From Lytechinus pictus (taxonomy: Eukaryota; Echinodermata; Echinoidea; Temnopleuroida; Toxopneustidae): DNA of 64,000 nucleotides. The translations under genes were made by a program, and so were the position numbers. The stretch is taken from positions 23,163,501 to 23,227,500 of the forward strand of contig NC_087262.1 in NCBI RefSeq assembly GCF_037042905.1, in the 5' to 3' direction. Positions 38,946-49,625 of the stretch are shown in pieces; within the stretch, counting starts at the first letter, position 1, and each line of letters opens with the position of its first letter. The notes under the pieces were generated by a model. That model saw nothing but the letters and a program-made list of their open reading frames with translations. It had not been told where the DNA came from and did no database searches.

Positions 38946-39724
38946 ATACAGGAATTTTTTTTATTTCAAAGATATTACGCCTGCAAAATGATGAAATAAT
39001 GAACAAATATTATTAGTTGAATTAAATTCTATTGCTACTGTAAATTTAAATCAGAGGTGTAAGCGATGTTAAAAGTACATTTTCAGCACCCCTCATCTTT
39101 AAACAATTTCATGTATACAACTTAGGAAAACAACCTTTTTTTCCTCAAACATGCGTAAATTCGTGTTTGCGTACATGCTTTTACAAAAATTCTCCATTTG
39201 GCGGAAAATTTGGAGCGACCATGGGGTTATGGTACACGAAGTCAAAATGAATAAAAGTAACATCGATATAGTAGATTGTAAATGAGGATAAAGCTTTTGA
39301 ATAAATGGTATAGGAGGCCTATGGAAATAAGATGTAACGGAAACTAATGGGGTAGAGGAGAGGGTGTACCTTGTAACCAAAATAAAGCAGAATAGAAGGG
39401 GTTTTTCATAAAATGAAATTCGAAAATGACATTGGAAACTGGTATATGAAAAATGAAAGTAAAAAATACTATAAGGTATTGTTTTGCTAGCTTAAGGTCG
39501 CTTGTTATCCGAAAGATGTTTATATGATCTCGGTTGTCTCAATCGAGAAAAAAAACCTATAAAAACCTTACATAATGCCAACAAATAATTATTTCACTAG
39601 GTGTGCGTGCAACTGATTTCGATAACCAATAATAATATTAACCAAATAGCCAATAACACCCCTTTAAGAATTATAATTGAATATATCGAGCATTACTCTT
39701 CTGAAACAATCGTAGAATGAGTTT

Positions 39725-39797
39725 GGGGGTATAGCTCAGTAGGCAGAGCAGTCGACTCAAGATCGGAAGGTCACGGGTTCGAACCCCGATGCCTCCA
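39725..39797 (+). tRNA. tRNA-like gene, anticodon CAA (Leu UUG), Cys-like body
   Basis: 73 nt: acceptor GGGGGTA/TGCCTCC, D arm GCTC/GAGC, anticodon stem GTCGA/TCGGA with one terminal mismatch around loop CTCAAGA, variable AGGTC, T arm with canonical TTCGAAC loop and one mismatch at 49-65. A TTTTT terminator follows at 39803. Again a short variable loop and A73. Shares TCGGAAGGTC with the two upstream copies. Confidence 0.7.
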
Positions 39798-39933
39798 CTT
39801 GGATTTTTCGAGTAATACGACAGGGAGTGGGGTGGGGGGGGGGGGGGGGGTTGGTTGGTGCTGGCACCTGAAATGATTTTCTTGGCAGATACACGCTCCT
39901 GCACATGGTTGATTCCATCCTCTCGTCATTATT

Positions 39934-40080
39934 ATACCTCGGTCACATTTGCTGTACGGCGAGTCGAAAACAGCAATTTTATTTTTATTCAAACCACCTA
40001 CATGTAGCTGGTACTAAACATGTTGAAACGGCTGTTTTCGACTCGCCGTACGGCCGCCGTAGAGCATGTGACCGAGGTAT
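39934..40080. mobile_element. 147-bp MITE with extended inverted arms
   Basis: ATACCTCGGTCACAT and ATGTGACCGAGGTAT are exact inverted ends. Inside, TACGGCGAGTCGAAAACAGC and GCTGTTTTCGACTCGCCGTA are a second exact inverted pair. No ORF. Confidence 0.85.
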
Positions 40081-40374
40081 TAGTATCATAACTTCATACG
40101 GGTCCTTTAGTCGGATTAATATACAACCAAATATACCCCAATCTAAACAAATTGCAACAAAAGGTTTTTCAACGGTTTGGTACTATTTTACCTCTTGGAA
40201 TAAACACTAAAAATCTACCAAAATCCGCATCCGGGAAAATGGTTATATTCAAGATGGCGTCCAAGATGGCCGCCATTCACTGAAAATGGACATAACTCGC
40301 TCATTTTCCACCCTAGATATCCTAATTTTGGTACATATATTCCATGGTCTAGGGGATAATTTTTTTTTTATACA

Positions 40375-40993
40375 GGTCAGAGTAAACGTAAGCACTCGAG
40401 GGTCCCTGGAATATCGATGGCTGTGCCGCATCCTAAAAATCCACAATTCATCTATTACTTATTTTAGTGGTTTAATTTGGTTTCTCTTCAAAGGTTTTGA
40501 CGGTCAAGTAGTACATTGGGACAAGTTACACAAAGGTAGTCAGTGGTCCAGTATGTCCAAAAATAGAAGATGGGTCCAAAAATGGATTCTAAACTTGCTG
40601 CTGTTAATTACAAATGAACATTATTTTGTTCAATATCCACCAGGGGAATATGATTTTGGTATCTAAACCAAGGTTTAAAGGGTGAAGTAATACATAAGAA
40701 CAAGTTAGAAGGTCAGTCAGTGGTTCACTATGCCGTCACTATGTCAAAAAAATCCAAACTAGGTTCCATCCATCTTGGATTTTTAGATATATCGGACCAC
40801 TGACTGATCTTGTAACTTGTTCCAATGTACTACTTGACCGTCAAAACCACTGAATATAAGAAACCAAATTAAAGCTACGAAAGTAAGTAATAGATGATTG
40901 GGACTTTTTAGTCTACATGGCAGCCATTTTGGACGCCATCCCAGATTTTCCAGGTACCCTGGAGTGCTTATAGTTACCCTAATCTGTATCAAC
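40375..40993. repeat. Large palindromic (foldback) repeat, ~190-bp arms
   Basis: The left arm (about 40375-40560) holds TAAGCACTCGAGGGTCCCTG, TTTGACGGTCAAGTAGTACA and AGTCAGTGGTCC. The right arm (about 40795-40993) carries their complements: GGACCACTGACT, TGTACTACTTGACCGTCAAA, CCAGGTACCCTGGAGTGCTT. Arms are about 80-85 % alike by eye around a ~230-bp centre. Confidence 0.8.
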
Positions 40994-42129
40994 ACATGAC
41001 CAACTTCAACCCTGGATTTAACACTATACCCTATACTAAACCTAAACCTAACATGACACCCTATTGCAATCCTATAACCCTAATCCTCTATCTTAGACTA
41101 AATAAAGCTCGGAGTAATTGTCGCCGGAGCAAATGTCGTGTCACCCCAAGGAGCCTCGTATACCTTGAGGTAAGTAAGCAGGCGTAGGTGGGAAAATTGT
41201 TTAGAGTGATAACTTGAAACAGAGCAGCACCTTCAGAAGAACAATTTCATTTTCCTTTTAAAGACATTATTCATTAGTAGCCCCTGGGAATGATTCAGCA
41301 CCCCCATCTTCTCTCGAGTCTCTCCCCTCTCTCCCTCTCTACCTTTTTTCATCTTTATTTATTTATCTATTTTCTTTCTTCATCTTCCCTTTCCCCCCAT
41401 TTTTGCTTGTTATTTCTTTTCTCCTTAGAGAGAGTAACAGAGAGAGAGGGGGAGAGAGGGGAGAGGAGGGAAAATAGAGGGCGAGAGAAAGTGATATAGG
41501 GGGTAGGGGAGGGGAGAGACACCGACATAAACCTAACTCTTGTCTAGCTCCAAACTTTTTGGTCAAGAAAAGATTATTTTCGACAGTGACGTTATGAAAT
41601 GACTCAGTATCCTCTATATCTGCCCAAAATCCATGTGGAAATTAAACATGTTATAGACAAAAGTAATAATTTTCATCTCTTAAAGGACAAGTTCACCCCC
41701 ACAAAAAGTGGATTTGAATAAAAAGACAAATATCCAACAAGCACAACAATAAAAATTTCATCAAATTCGGATGTCCTTTAAGGAAATAAAAATGACAAAC
41801 ATCATCACATCATTCATGTATTGATCAGCGGAATAAAAGAGCAGCATGACTATGAAGTGCCAATGCGTGAGCCTGGAGATTCTCTTATGTTTGTTTGTTT
41901 TTTAATAGCAATTTCTAATCTATTCAAGATAATCAGGATCACGATGGTGGCAAAAATAGTCAAATGTTGACCAACATTTGCTTAGGTTATAGTGTGACTA
42001 AAATGATTAAGACATGACTGATTTCGAACCTGTCTGCAAAAATCCAATCTGAAGAACAATTTTATGAATCTTTACTCCATCCTTCCTCCTCTGTATTAAA
42101 ATAAATCGAATGTCTGTCTCTTAGCATCA
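40994..42129. other. Intergenic with repeat fragments
   Basis: Positions 41000-41170 hold CCTAACC-like stretches and a GTCGCCGGAGCAAATGTCGT segment that reads like a dispersed repeat, ending in a strong donor-like CTTGAG|GTAAGTA at 41169. Positions 41290-41520 are pyrimidine-rich then purine-rich. Positions 41680-41860 match the AGTTCACC-family left end. No confirmed gene. Confidence 0.45.
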
Positions 42130-42321
42130 TAATAGCTCTCCATTGCTCCATCTATCCATTCCTTTCTCCATTTCTTTTTCTCTCTCTTACCCTCCCCCTT
42201 TCATTCAAATAATCTTCCTCTTGATCCTCTTACGTGTTACTTTCCATTCTCCCTCTTTTCTTCATCCATTCCACATCCTTTAATTCTTCTTCTTCTCTCC
42301 TCTCTCTTCTTTTAATTCCAG
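42130..42321 (+). other. Long polypyrimidine tract ending in TTTTAATTCCAG
   Basis: About 190 nt of CT-rich sequence (CTCCATTTCTTTTTCTCTCT and similar) lead into a canonical acceptor at 42320-42321. It supports the candidate exon that follows. Confidence 0.5.
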
Positions 42322-42395
42322 ACGATTACCTAGCTTCGCAGACTCCCCTGGATAAACTCCTACGCACTTTAAAGAACTCGGACGCACAATCAACA
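42322..42395 (+). CDS. Candidate exon of unknown gene, cut by a MITE
   Basis: After the acceptor, the frame entered in phase 1 reads DYLASQTPLDKLLRTLKNSD then AQST before a GGGGC-type MITE begins at 42396. In the present sequence it would continue GARF and stop at 42408-42410. The entry phase equals the exit phase of JNK exon 9, so an alternative JNK 3' exon is formally possible, but I recognise no homology to JNK tails. It could equally belong to an unseen gene or be chance. Confidence 0.3.
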
Positions 42396-42522
42396 GGGGC
42401 TCGTTTCTGAAAGAAGTGCGATCAAAGGCAACTATTTTCTACCAATCGTGAGGGCTTATATCGCACTTACTTTTGGTTATTTAAAGTCGTAATTAAACGC
42501 AACTTTCCCTGCAACCGCCTCC
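42396..42522. mobile_element. Decayed member of the GGGGCCCGTTGCAG MITE family
   Basis: Left GGGGCTCGTTTCTGAAAGAA and right CGCAACTTTCCCTGCAACCG then CCTCC align with the termini of the element at 2475-2622, including the ACCAATC core. It abuts the candidate exon at 42395. Confidence 0.65.
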
Positions 42523-43434
42523 AGTAGACTTTTCTCCAAGTACACGACCAAGCGACCAAGCTGACAAATACAAGCCCGTCTGGAATAGCCTATTTATTTC
42601 CATATTTTGTGAGTCAGAATGAAGCCCCGAATTTCGGAAAAGCCTACTGACTTGAGTTAACAATGCTATTCTTTTTACGTAACAGACTACGTCGATGGAA
42701 AGGACAGGAAATAACGAGGAAAAGAATAATTGAGTCACAACATTGGTCATGCAAACTTTTGTAGGATGCAGGCTATCCTCCATGTCTTCTGCCTATGCTT
42801 AGCTTCGAAACTGTTAAAAGGACTGCGCTGTGGACTCGTTCTTTAAGAAATTTGAAGTACCCACGATCCACAGCTGACCTGCCTTCGCCTCAATGAAATC
42901 AATTTACAAGAAAGTGAGGGAGCCTTCGTGATGATGGATCATGGATATGAAAACGGTATTCATTGGTATTTTAATACTCTCCTTTCTTTCAATCGTTTCG
43001 TTCTTATTTCCTTCCCTTTCTCTTTCCTTTTTTCACTACTTGAAAATTATAGGGGTGGTCGCCCCGTCGCCTGCCGACTGCATGTCTTGGCAATCCTGTA
43101 TTGTTCAGTGAGAATCTTTGTGGAATACCTCACCAATGTGAGTCGCCTGGGTCTCTCTTTAATTCTGATTAGCATTTCACATAATAAGTTAGGAAAGCGC
43201 TTTAATTGATGTTATATTTTGTTTTGCAGAAAATGACTTTACTCGCATTGCATTTGTAGTCTATAATTACTTGCAACTGAAACTAGAGGCCATTTACAGA
43301 CCACCTTCTAACTTGTTATTCTAAATAGTGATTCATTCATTCATTCCTTTCATATGTAATTAACTAAAGAGATTAGATGAAGACGTGGACATGACATTCT
43401 TGTTGTAAACATTTATTATCTTTGCCATCCTCTT
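42523..43434. other. Intergenic, no confirmed gene
   Basis: Directly after the MITE the frame VDFSPSTRPSDQADKYKPVW is open for ~35 codons (see findings). Another open segment, LTCLRLNEINLQESEGAFVM at about 42871-42950, lacks a pyrimidine tract before its AG. Nothing firm. Confidence 0.35.
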
Positions 43435-43867
43435 TACCATCGTCATCACCATTATCATTATCATCATCATCATCATCATCATCATCACCATCATCATCAT
43501 CGTCGTCGTCGTCATCATCACCATCTAATTATCATCATCATCGTCATCATCATCATCATCATCATCATCATTATCATCATCATCATTATCATCATCATCA
43601 TCATCATCATAATTATGATCATCATCATCATAATTATCATCATCATCATCACCACCACCACCACAACCACTCCTGCCATCATCATCACCATCACCATCAT
43701 CTTCTTCATCATCATCACCATCATCATCATCATCCTCCTCATCATCATCGTCATCATCATCATCGTCATCATCACCATCTAATTATCATCATCATCATCA
43801 TCATCATCATCCTCATCATCCTCATCATCATCATCATCCTCATCATCATCATCATCATCAACATCAC

Positions 43868-43924
<57 letters not shown>

Positions 43925-44022
43925 TATCATCATCATCATCATCATCATCATCATTATCATTATTATCATCATCATCACCACCACCACCACCACCACCACA
44001 ACCACTCCTGCCATCATCATCA
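43435..44022 (+). repeat. Long ATC/CAT microsatellite with higher-order duplication
   Basis: About 590 bp of (ATC)n with interspersed GTC, ACC, CTC and TTATC variants. Two interruption phrases recur: CACCATCTAATTATCATC at about 43521 and 43772, and CCACAACCACTCCTGCCATC at about 43661 and 43996, showing that blocks of 250-335 bp were duplicated inside the array. The 246-residue His/Ile/Thr frame through it is not a gene. Confidence 0.9.
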
Positions 44023-44674
44023 GTTGCTGCAGGAGCATCTCACCATATATACTCATCGATTTGAATCAAATCACTCTTGTTAGAAATAGGATTCTCAATA
44101 GCTTCATTTACATATTTTATTCATTGAACACACACCAGTATGGTTCAGTCTATATTTTTTAATGCACAGGGAATACAATAAAATTTTACAAAATCGTATT
44201 ATGTACACAATTTTTTCTTTACATATATAATGGTATTTGTTGAAAATATAATAAATGGAAATCATGATTTCATTCTAATATCAAGAAAAAGTTTACTCAT
44301 ATTTACATATATCACAAATCACAAATATCAATATTTACCAATATATTGGCAGTATAGACCATGCTTATATACATAATTACAAATCACAAATCAGGCCTAT
44401 GTCCTAAAGGTTTTTCAAGAATAACTACAAAAGTTCCTTTATCAATACAATAGTTTGCGACACCAACACATGACATAATACATTTCAAGTTCAATGCACA
44501 AAGTGAACATAAATTTTTCGATGTTCATCACTCGCGATAAGCATAATTATTAATTTTCTAATATTTCGTTTACTCACAATAAACTTTGCAGCTGTCATTA
44601 AATAGATTTAATAAATATCAATCATATCATAACGAAACAACTTTCTTACCATTCTTTTACATATATATATTTAC
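44023..44674. other. AT-rich flank, no gene recognised
   Basis: Nothing gene-like. Positions 44667-44674 (ATATTTAC) form the left target duplication of the element that follows. Confidence 0.6.
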
Positions 44675-45095
44675 CACTGGCGTAAATCCCGGGGGGATGG
44701 GGGGGATATATCCCCCCCACTTTTCGAGGAGGGGGGGATGGCCTGTACAAACATCCCCCCCACTTTTTACGAAAGAAATAAAAAAAAAATCACAAGAGAT
44801 AATTGTTTTATTGGTGAAAATTCTTCCTAAAATACCGCTTAACAAATAAAACAATATTATTGAACCATAAAATGCAAATAAAGAGCCAGTTCACCATTTC
44901 CAAACGAAATACTTATGTCCTTATTATAACATTGAAGAGAAATCCCTGTTTCTTCCAATTCATCAATGTTGGGGTCTTTGGAGGGGAATACGATGGAATG
45001 TCAATTTTTTTTTCAATGTAATCTCTAATAAATAATTAAACCATCATGGGGTAAAAAGATAATAATATTGGAGGGGTATTTGCCATATGGACATA

Positions 45096-46381
45096 CAGTG
45101 GCGTAACTACGGGGGGGGGGGGGGGGGCATGGGGGGCACATGCTCCCCCCCCCCCCATCGGCTGACCAAAACAAAAACGGGGAAATGGGGAAAAATAGAA
45201 AAGAGGGAGAAAGGAAGAGAAACGTAGTGGGAAAGAAGAAAATATTATTCATTATAATGTTGTATTATAATTATGTTATGTTACATTACATAAGAAATAT
45301 TTTTATCATAACTTCATGAAACATAATTTGCCCAGGGCCTACGTCTTCATAGTTCCTGGTGCTCGCATTGTCTGTTCAACGAGATATATAATCCTGTTGT
45401 ACTAAAACATCCCGTTTTCAAGTCAATATAAACTAAATATATTTCCTAGCACTTGAGTTATCATTGTTTTATGTAGTGACATGAGCTTCTTTTACATGAT
45501 TAAAAAGGTGATTGCCCAATGTTAAGGTCTTCGTATATATAAAAACATTTCCTTCCGTGATTACGTTCGCATTAGTGGATTGGTGAGATATGTCTGCTCT
45601 TCATGAATTCCTAAAATCAGTCCTTGAAATGTCCCTTCTTCTGATCTGAATATCAAAAATTTTCAGCTCGCGCTTCGTGCTCGCATCATTTGGTTAATGA
45701 AATACGTATGGTCCTAGTTAATTCCTACAAAGAAACCTTAGAATGCCCCACTTCAGGTCTTAATTATCTAAATTTTCAGCTCGCGCTTCACGCTCGCAAT
45801 ATTTGATTAGTGAGATGCGTATGATAATCATGATTGCAATGAGTACAAAAAGTGTTTCATGTGTTCAGATGTAATTCTAATAAAATCAGCAAGCGCTTGG
45901 CACTTGCATTAGATGACTATGGTGAGATATGCATACTCTTAATGGATTCCTAAAATATATTCCTTAAAATCTCGCTGTTTGGGGTCAAAATATACGAAAA
46001 TTTCAGCTCGCGCTTCGCGCTCGCCTTGTTTAGCGAGACAGGTACCTATCATGATTACACAAATTTGATTATAATGTCCCTTCTTAGGTGTGAATATAAA
46101 AAATTCAGCTCGCGCTTCGCGCTCGCATTATTTGATCAGTTTCAGAATATGGAAAATACGTGTTTAGGGTGCTTTTCGAGACCCCATGGTCGCGCATGGT
46201 ATCCACTCGTCAATGGAAGTGGCCCCCCCGGGTGAGATACATATCCGTTCAATGATATTGTCCTTAAAATGTCTCTATTAGGTCAGAATAACTAGCAACC
46301 GAGCGCGCTTCGCGCGCTCACTCAGTGATTCGAAAATTTTGCTGGTGCCCCCACAATGCCGTGACCCACGGTATGCCACTG
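45096..46381. mobile_element. Inner hAT-like element with 8-bp target duplication, nested
   Basis: Left CAGTGGCGTAACTACGGGGG and right CACGGTATGCCACTG are imperfect inverted ends, flanked by the 8-bp direct repeat TGGACATA (45088-45095 and 46382-46389). Because both duplications are intact, the order is clear: the outer element first, this one later. Its interior is mainly the tandem repeat at 45560-46340. No transposase frame. Confidence 0.9.
45560..46340 (+). repeat. ~113-bp tandem repeats with CTCGCGCTTCGCGCTCGC core
   Basis: The core CTCGCGCTTCG(C/T)GCTCGC starts at 45667, 45780, 45890 (diverged AAGCGCTTGGCAC), 46007 and 46109, a spacing of 102-117 bp, with a last variant at 46301. Between cores the units share GAGATA(T/C)G, TTCCTAAAAT, CCTTAAAATGTC and TAGGTCTGAATAT. 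The core itself is a CpG-rich near-palindrome in AT-rich surroundings. Confidence 0.88.
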
Positions 46382-46498
46382 TGGACATATCAATTACAAT
46401 TCCTTGCATATCTAAAAACATGATAACAAAAAAAAAAGCCAAAATATTTCAGTCATCCCCCCCACCCCTCAACACGGATTTACGCCAGTGATATTTAC

Positions 46499-46838
46499 AT
46501 TATGACAGTAAATGTCATATATTTTCGTCAATCAAATTGTGTAGTGATGGGGACGTGGTCGGTAAAGGGGGCTATACTGTGATCAGCACCCATTTCCGAT
46601 AAAAACGCCCTCCGGCCACCACTCACATTTTCTAAATGCCACATTCATAACTACAGTTACAGTTACATAGCTATCGATAAATGGGAGAGATGGGTCAAAG
46701 GGGGGGGGGGTACCGCATCGAATTCAATTTTTAAAGACCCCCACATTTGAGCTCAGTGTCCTTCCACTCAACTATATTCACCAATCACTAAATACGATCG
46801 TACATTTAAAATAACTTCGTGGCGATTGATGTAAGGAG
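46499..46838. other. Intergenic, no gene recognised
   Basis: Includes a G10 run near 46700. Nothing gene-like. Confidence 0.6.
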
Positions 46839-47050
46839 GTGCCGTGGCCGAGTGGTTTAAGGCGCCTGACTATACATGGAAAATTCCGGGGTTCGATCCC
46901 CGGCCGCGGCACCTATGCCGTGAGCAAGGCATTTAATCAACAATGCTCTTTTATCCTGTCTTCGAATAAATGGGTGTACTCTATGCATTCTTGGTAACTA
47001 GGTGCATTTGTTGTTGGATAGAAGATGTAATCTGACATTCAAAGTAATCT
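46839..47050 (+). mobile_element. tRNA(Leu/Ser)-derived SINE
   Basis: The first 75 nt have a perfect acceptor stem GGTGCCG/CGGCACC, an A box TGGCCGAGTGGTTTAAGGC of the Leu/Ser type and a B box GGGTTCGATCCCC. The anticodon stem is broken and the long variable arm is missing, so it is not a working tRNA. GAGCAAGGCATTTAATC and AATAAATGGGTGTAC downstream match the body of the other SINEs here. Confidence 0.75.
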
Positions 47051-48211
47051 AAAGTGAGTTTGTGTAGCTGCTGTGATCAAACAACTTAACAAAAGAATCC
47101 CCTCTTTTGAGCCCCTATCCCTTTCTAGGGGGTACTCCTTTTATCAAACAAGTTCCCCTATTTGACCCCAATATTACAGTCTTTTCCTTCTGCCCCTGGA
47201 TAAAGTACATGATTTGATAAAGAACATGATTTGCTTTGATCAAACAATTTCTTGAAGAAAAAAAAACCCGAACTTATTCTTTTGAGCCCCACCTCTTCAA
47301 AGATTCCGCCCCTAGTACGTATCAAGATCGAAGCAACCTCCAAAGGTGTACTCAAACACATCACTTTATGACTCACCTGACAAGAGATAAAATGGATAAG
47401 CTAAAACGAGACATGAAGATCCAACATTAAGAGCTAAAATGACAGTTATGTTAAAGCATCACGTCCTCAGAGCTTCATCCCCTTTATCCTACCCCATCTT
47501 ATCCTTTCCTTCCCCCTACCAAGAACCCCTTATGTACCCTAATATTAGCACTAATCCCCCTTCCTTCATATTTCCAAGTAGATGCGTAATCCCCACCTGA
47601 CAGAAAGGCGCTAACGACACTCATAAAAAAATCGAAAAATGCATGTCATCGTCTTCAATGTTTCCCAAAATTATTAATGTTATAATAGTTCTTGACATTA
47701 AAAAAACGAGAACTTCAACTCATGGAGCTTTGGTTTTAAATGCAAATATTAATTATATGTATATCTAATGAATTAGTTTGCTGACGGTAAATCATCCAAC
47801 TATGTTAAAAATAGGATGGATACGGTCTAAGATTCCCGCTTTCATAGATGCCTACCTACGATCTTCACATATCCTTTTTTAACGACAAAAAGTTTGGCAC
47901 GGTACCCCAGGGCCCTGGGAACGATTTTTTTTACTGGGGGGTGTTGAAGTAAATTTGACAATAAAGAAAATATGAAAAAAAAAAACGTTTCACTACAAAA
48001 TGAAGGTGGTTTAGGTTCCGAGAAATTTGACAAGCAAGCAAAAATGTTGTTCATTTTTTGTTACAGTTCTGCCATTTACCGTATCAACCAGATTTCCAGG
48101 GGGTGCTGCCTATGGAAAATAACACACGCAGCACCCCCAATTAAAATCTTGGAGGTGCTTCCTCCGCTTCCCAGGGCCATACGATGCCCCCTTGTAACAC
48201 AGTCATATCCA
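47051..48211. other. Intergenic, no gene recognised
   Basis: Positions about 47895-48185 are bounded by CCCAGGGCCCTGGGAA and TTCCCAGGGCCAT and contain GGGGGTGCTGC/GCAGCACCCCC, so they probably form another decayed inverted-repeat element. No gene. Confidence 0.45.
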
Positions 48212-48399
48212 CGAAACCGACTCCAACCGGACCGACAGTATGTCACTGGTAATAACGTATTAGCTTTGATCGGCCTGAAGACGGTTTCGTTGGTGTGATT
48301 GTAACCGAAACCGACTCCAACCCGACCGACAGTATGTCACTGGTAATAACGTATTAGCTTTGATCGGTCTGAAGACGGTTACGTTGGTTTGACTGTATC
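48212..48399 (+). repeat. 94-bp tandem duplication
   Basis: CGAAACCGACTCCAACC starts at 48212 and again at 48306. Both units run through GACCGACAGTATGTCACTGG, TAATAACGTATTAGC and TGAAGACGGTT(T/A)CGTTGG. About 95 % identity by eye. A weaker relative (CCATCGGTCAGTTTGG, CCGTTGGTGTGACT) occurs near 49510-49605. Confidence 0.9.
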
Positions 48400-49625
48400 A
48401 TAAAAATATGCTTATGACTTTCACGAAGTTTTTCTTTAAAAAAATGAAGTATGATACCCATCATAATGCCCCTTCTCGCACCTTACAGCCGATCAGTACT
48501 GTCTTTGTTCTTCACTTTGTAGATAGGGGAATACCACGTCAGAACAGGTAACCATCACTCACAATGACAAGATAGACCTCACCAAGGTCTGGGAATTTGT
48601 TCATCACTTCGGCCCTCCGATGCATATTATTTATATTAAGAACAAAAAGAAACACATGGTTTAACCTATTAAAATCAGTGACTCACTTTACAAACTTCGC
48701 CGCATTTCTTTTTAAGTGGTTTAAGTTGTAATGGAGGCCTCGAAGCAAAGTACTTGCCAAAATTTTACCGCTTAAGTCATTATCTCGTCTCATCTCTCTC
48801 CCTCATCCCCTTTCCTTCCCGGGCTCCAAACAAAGAATCCCCCTAATAGACCTCTTTTCCAAGAGAATTTCCACCTTATTTTTCAAAGTGAAGACACCAT
48901 AAACTGGCATCAGCCGAAAGAGTGGAACTTCAATCATTTCTTGACACAAGAATACCTGCAGCCTACGAGCAAATCAGATTTGTGATTACAAGATTAGGCT
49001 TGCGCTAAATACGATTCTCGACAATATCGATTCCCGAGAAAAATTTGGTGTTAGTGATTTGTTCTGATGTGTTACTATGTTCTAGTACATGACTAGGTTT
49101 GTCATGTCTGTGTCAATTCCAAATAGAAACGTAGGACCTACTCAAACCTTACTAGTTTGTTTTCATTTTGTGCAGTTGCAATTTGGACTACTACTACTAC
49201 TACTACTTCTTCTTCTACTACTACTACTACTACTACTACTGCTACGTCTACGACTACTGTTTCTACTACGATGGAGTGGGGGTCAATATATCTCTTTTCT
49301 AGGTCCCCCACTTATTACCCGGTGGGGATAATGAGAGAGATTACATAATCATGGTATGATAAATTAAACCATCTACTATTTTCTTAAATATTTAATATCG
49401 GAGATCCTTATTCTCAGACGTTGAGAATCATGCCGTCCACTTGCAATGACAATCACTGTGTGGTGTATCTCAACTCGAAAATCCTATGCCAATGCCCCAC
49501 TCACACCGGGGCAAAACCACTCCCAACCGTCGAAATATATTACGTTAATTCCTATGACAGGCCATCGGTCAGTTTGGACAAAGTTCCGTTGGTGTGACTA
49601 GGGCATTGCTTAGCTATGCATGAGA
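48400..49625. other. 3' flank of the RhoGAP gene; CTA microsatellite
   Basis: An (ACT/CTA)n microsatellite with TTC and TCT variants occupies 49189-49262. The RhoGAP 3' UTR should extend leftwards from 49625. I could not select a polyadenylation signal, and no other gene is seen. Confidence 0.5.

Larger units (their letters stand above)
44675..46490. mobile_element. Outer hAT-like non-autonomous element with 8-bp target duplication
   Basis: The termini CACTGGCGTAAATCC and GGATTTACGCCAGTG are exact 15-bp inverted repeats, flanked by the 8-bp direct repeat ATATTTAC (44667-44674 and 46491-46498). Eight-bp duplications are typical of hAT elements (family knowledge; P elements also make them). 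CCCCCCAC/GGGGGGATGG stretches are subterminal. No transposase. A second element is inserted at 45096-46381. Confidence 0.9.

Noticed and set aside
40996-41170. Possible first exon ending in the strong donor CTTGAG|GTAAGTA
   Set aside because: The sequence before it is CCTAACC-like and GTCGCCGGAGCAAATGTCGT repeat material; no partner acceptor with coherent frame was found.
43422-44162. 246-residue open frame on + and Met-rich frames on -
   Set aside because: It is the translation of an ATC microsatellite, with no splice sites, domain or codon signal.
46839-46913. Genuine tRNA-Leu/Ser gene
   Set aside because: Acceptor and T arms are good, but the anticodon stem does not pair and the variable arm is missing; the downstream sequence is SINE body.
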